Origin: Bacteroidota bacterium
GTDB taxonomy: Bacteria; Bacteroidota; Rhodothermia; Balneolales; HLUCCA01
Assembly: GCA_003448835.1 (NCBI GenBank)
Contig: DLXM01000173.1
Span: forward strand, 259 to 8,022
Length of the DNA: 7,764 nucleotides
Reading direction: 5' to 3'
Part shown: positions 6,122 to 7,764 of the stretch, piece by piece
Layout: each line of letters starts with the position of its first letter
How positions within the stretch are numbered: the stretch's first letter is position 1
Made by a program: the position numbers and the translations under genes
The notes under the pieces: generated by a model
What the model saw: the letters and a program-made list of their open reading frames with translations, nothing else
Told to the model about the DNA's origin: nothing
Databases searched by the model: none

Positions 6122-7764
6122 GATACAATCTTAGAGTTTTCAAAACTTTCGATCTGGGTTGGAACGTAATTTCGATGTGTAAACTGAAATAATACCGGGA
6201 CGACAAATAAGGTCAAAAGGGTGGAAGTAATCATGCCACCAATTAAAGCCGCCGCTAAAGCAAAACGAAATTCATACCCATCTCCATAAGGAATTAACAT
6301 CGGAATCAATCCCAAAATGGTTGTGAGTGTTGTCATTACTACCGGACGAAATCTGTGTTTTCCCGCCATTCTGATTGCCTGGCCTACATCACCGGTCTCT
6401 TCCAGATATCGTCTCATAAAATCAACTTTTAAAATAGCATCATTCACTGCTATACCGGTCAAAATTAGAATCCCCATAAATGATAGTGTATTTAAACTAT
6501 TATCGACCAACACAAGCATAATTAATGATCCAATCCAGGCGAAAGGAATGGCAAACAAAATTAAAGCAGGATATTTGAGACTCTCGTATTGAACTGAAAG
6601 AATGATATAAATCAGTATTAAACTTATCCCTAATAATGTCATCATGTCACGTAGTAAACTGTCTACCTGAAGAGCAGAACCACCTATGCGCACTTGCAAT
6701 CCGGTTTGTCTGGTAAAATCACGAATAAGTTCCGAAATTTTGTCTTTATTCCACCACCAATCTGTCAAGGTAATGTTTGAAAAGTAACTTAATACCGGAG
6801 TTTGGTCGATTCTTTCCAATTGTTCAGGTTCATCGGCAAGATTGATTTCGGCTACCTCTGAAATCGGGATATTTCGTCCATTTACAGTAAGATTTACAGT
6901 TGTTGGATCGAATTCTCTCACACTGGAACTAAATAAGCGAATTGCGATACTTTCGTCTTCGCGATTCCATTCGGTCACAAAACTACCTCTTGCTCTGGAC
7001 TCCAGAAACTCAGTCACACTTTGTTCTGTCAATCCATACCTGAGCAACTGACTATTATTGAATCGGATTTGATATGTTTTAACCGCCTCCGGATACTGTT
7101 TTCTAATTCCGGATTCAATCCCATTAGATAAAAGAAAATCGTCTAATGCTACGGCACCTTTTTCCGAAAAAGTACGATCCATTCCTACAAATCTAAATAA
7201 CACCGGCGCATCAGATTGACCAAAGAAAGTCGAGAATATATTACCTCCACCCAACGATTCCATGGTCCAGCCATTTCTTTCACTGATATAACTGTTCACA
7301 AGATTATCGGTTCTCTCTAATTGTTCAGGATTTGATATCGGAACTCTGATTGTGAATTTATTTAATCCTTCTTTAGCAACCCGAGCCAGGTTTGTCTGAT
7401 CAGTATAACCACCCATAGCCAATACATTCTCTGCCCCGACTGAGGAGTTAATTAGTTGAACCAATGAGGCAGCCGACTCTCTGGCTGTTAACAAAGAGGT
7501 GTTTCCCGGAAGGTTTATTCTATATTCAACAGCTGTTGGTTCAGTTTCAGGAAGGATGCCTTTTGGTAAATTGTAGAATGCCAATACAGCCAATGCTGCT
7601 AATACTAATGTTATACTTACCACAACTAGTGGTTTGGCTAGTGATTTCTCAAGAACCTGCTCATAAATGATTAAAATCCGGTCAAATCCTTTTGTAAAAC
7701 GAGTTTTGTCCTCTTTAATGTGGATTGAGTTCGAATCCTCTGATGGTTTTCGACCCCGCTTTAA
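6115..7764 (-). CDS. RND efflux permease, HAE-1-like (RND-1), C-terminal half; 5' end outside the window
   Basis: The reading frame is open to the right edge of the window, giving 549 visible residues, about half of a typical RND permease; the GTG at 7621-7623 is internal and not a start. The visible part begins in the cytoplasmic loop before TM7, with an amphipathic stretch rich in Lys and Glu, then TM7 (about 7570-7625). The second periplasmic porter/docking half follows, including three consecutive Trp (about 6748-6756). TM8-TM12 end with the family sequence RFRPVVMTTLTT (around TM11) and S-T-L-L-T-L-F-V-V-P-V (TM12). TM10 reads GIAVNDAILKVDF: the AcrB Lys940 position is Asn (6442-6444), followed by Asp, with an extra Lys four residues later. 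TM4, which would hold the Asp pair, is not in the window. The TGA stop (6115-6117) overlaps a possible TTG start of the adaptor. This permease is more canonical in TM10-TM12 than RND-2, so the two are not a recent duplication. Confidence 0.95.
   Translation of the reverse strand, partial: LKRGRKPSEDSNSIHIKEDKTRFTKGFDRILIIYEQVLEKSLAKPLVVVSITLVLAALAVLAFYNLPKGILPETEPTAVEYRINLPGNTSLLTARESAASLVQLINSSVGAENVLAMGGYTDQTNLARVAKEGLNKFTIRVPISNPEQLERTDNLVNSYISERNGWTMESLGGGNIFSTFFGQSDAPVLFRFVGMDRTFSEKGAVALDDFLLSNGIESGIRKQYPEAVKTYQIRFNNSQLLRYGLTEQSVTEFLESRARGSFVTEWNREDESIAIRLFSSSVREFDPTTVNLTVNGRNIPISEVAEINLADEPEQLERIDQTPVLSYFSNITLTDWWWNKDKISELIRDFTRQTGLQVRIGGSALQVDSLLRDMMTLLGISLILIYIILSVQYESLKYPALILFAIPFAWIGSLIMLVLVDNSLNTLSFMGILILTGIAVNDAILKVDFMRRYLEETGDVGQAIRMAGKHRFRPVVMTTLTTILGLIPMLIPYGDGYEFRFALAAALIGGMITSTLLTLFVVPVLFQFTHRNYVPTQIESFENSKIVSD

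Noticed and set aside
7621..7623. GTG as the start of RND-1
   Set aside because: The frame continues open to the window edge, and the residues before it are a typical cytoplasmic loop leading into TM7; the GTG is internal.

Overview
This is an AT-rich bacterial window in which every gene lies on the minus strand, so it is read from the right edge to the left. It probably comes from the Bacteroidota or a near relative such as Balneolota/Rhodothermota. The reasons are the base composition, the near absence of Shine-Dalgarno sequences before the starts, the acylase family type and the permease-adaptor-permease gene order. This placement is inference, not proof.

Layout in transcription order. 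(1) 7764-6115: the C-terminal half of an RND efflux permease (RND-1), whose 5' end lies outside the window. (2) About 6091 (or 6118) to 4967: a periplasmic adaptor (membrane fusion protein) lipoprotein. (3) 4959-1822: a complete second RND permease of 1045 residues (RND-2), clearly different from RND-1. The three genes are packed with a 1-base stop/TTG overlap (or a short gap) and then a 7-base gap, so they form one operon. (4) After an 85-base gap comes the N-terminal three quarters of a penicillin-acylase-family Ntn-hydrolase (1736 to the left edge), whose 3' end is outside the window.

How they work together. One lipoprotein adaptor lies between two unlike RND pumps, which suggests a tripartite exporter with two permease types, possibly a heterotrimer as known for MdtBC. 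No outer-membrane TolC-type gene is present; it would have to lie outside the window. RND-1 keeps the usual C-terminal RND sequence, whereas RND-2 has diverged in TM10-TM11 and ends right after TM12. The acylase carries the expected nucleophile and oxyanion residues and should be membrane-anchored and active in the periplasm. Its substrate, and any functional link to the pump, cannot be read from the sequence.

The only sizeable non-coding stretch (1737-1821) holds nested inverted repeats. The outer arm nearest the gene contains the only plausible ribosome-binding sequence of the acylase, which makes this gap the best candidate regulatory site. I see no RNA genes, CRISPR array, insertion sequence or broken gene. 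The window looks like an ordinary efflux operon plus an acylase gene, with a few details worth checking, rather than a clearly new system.
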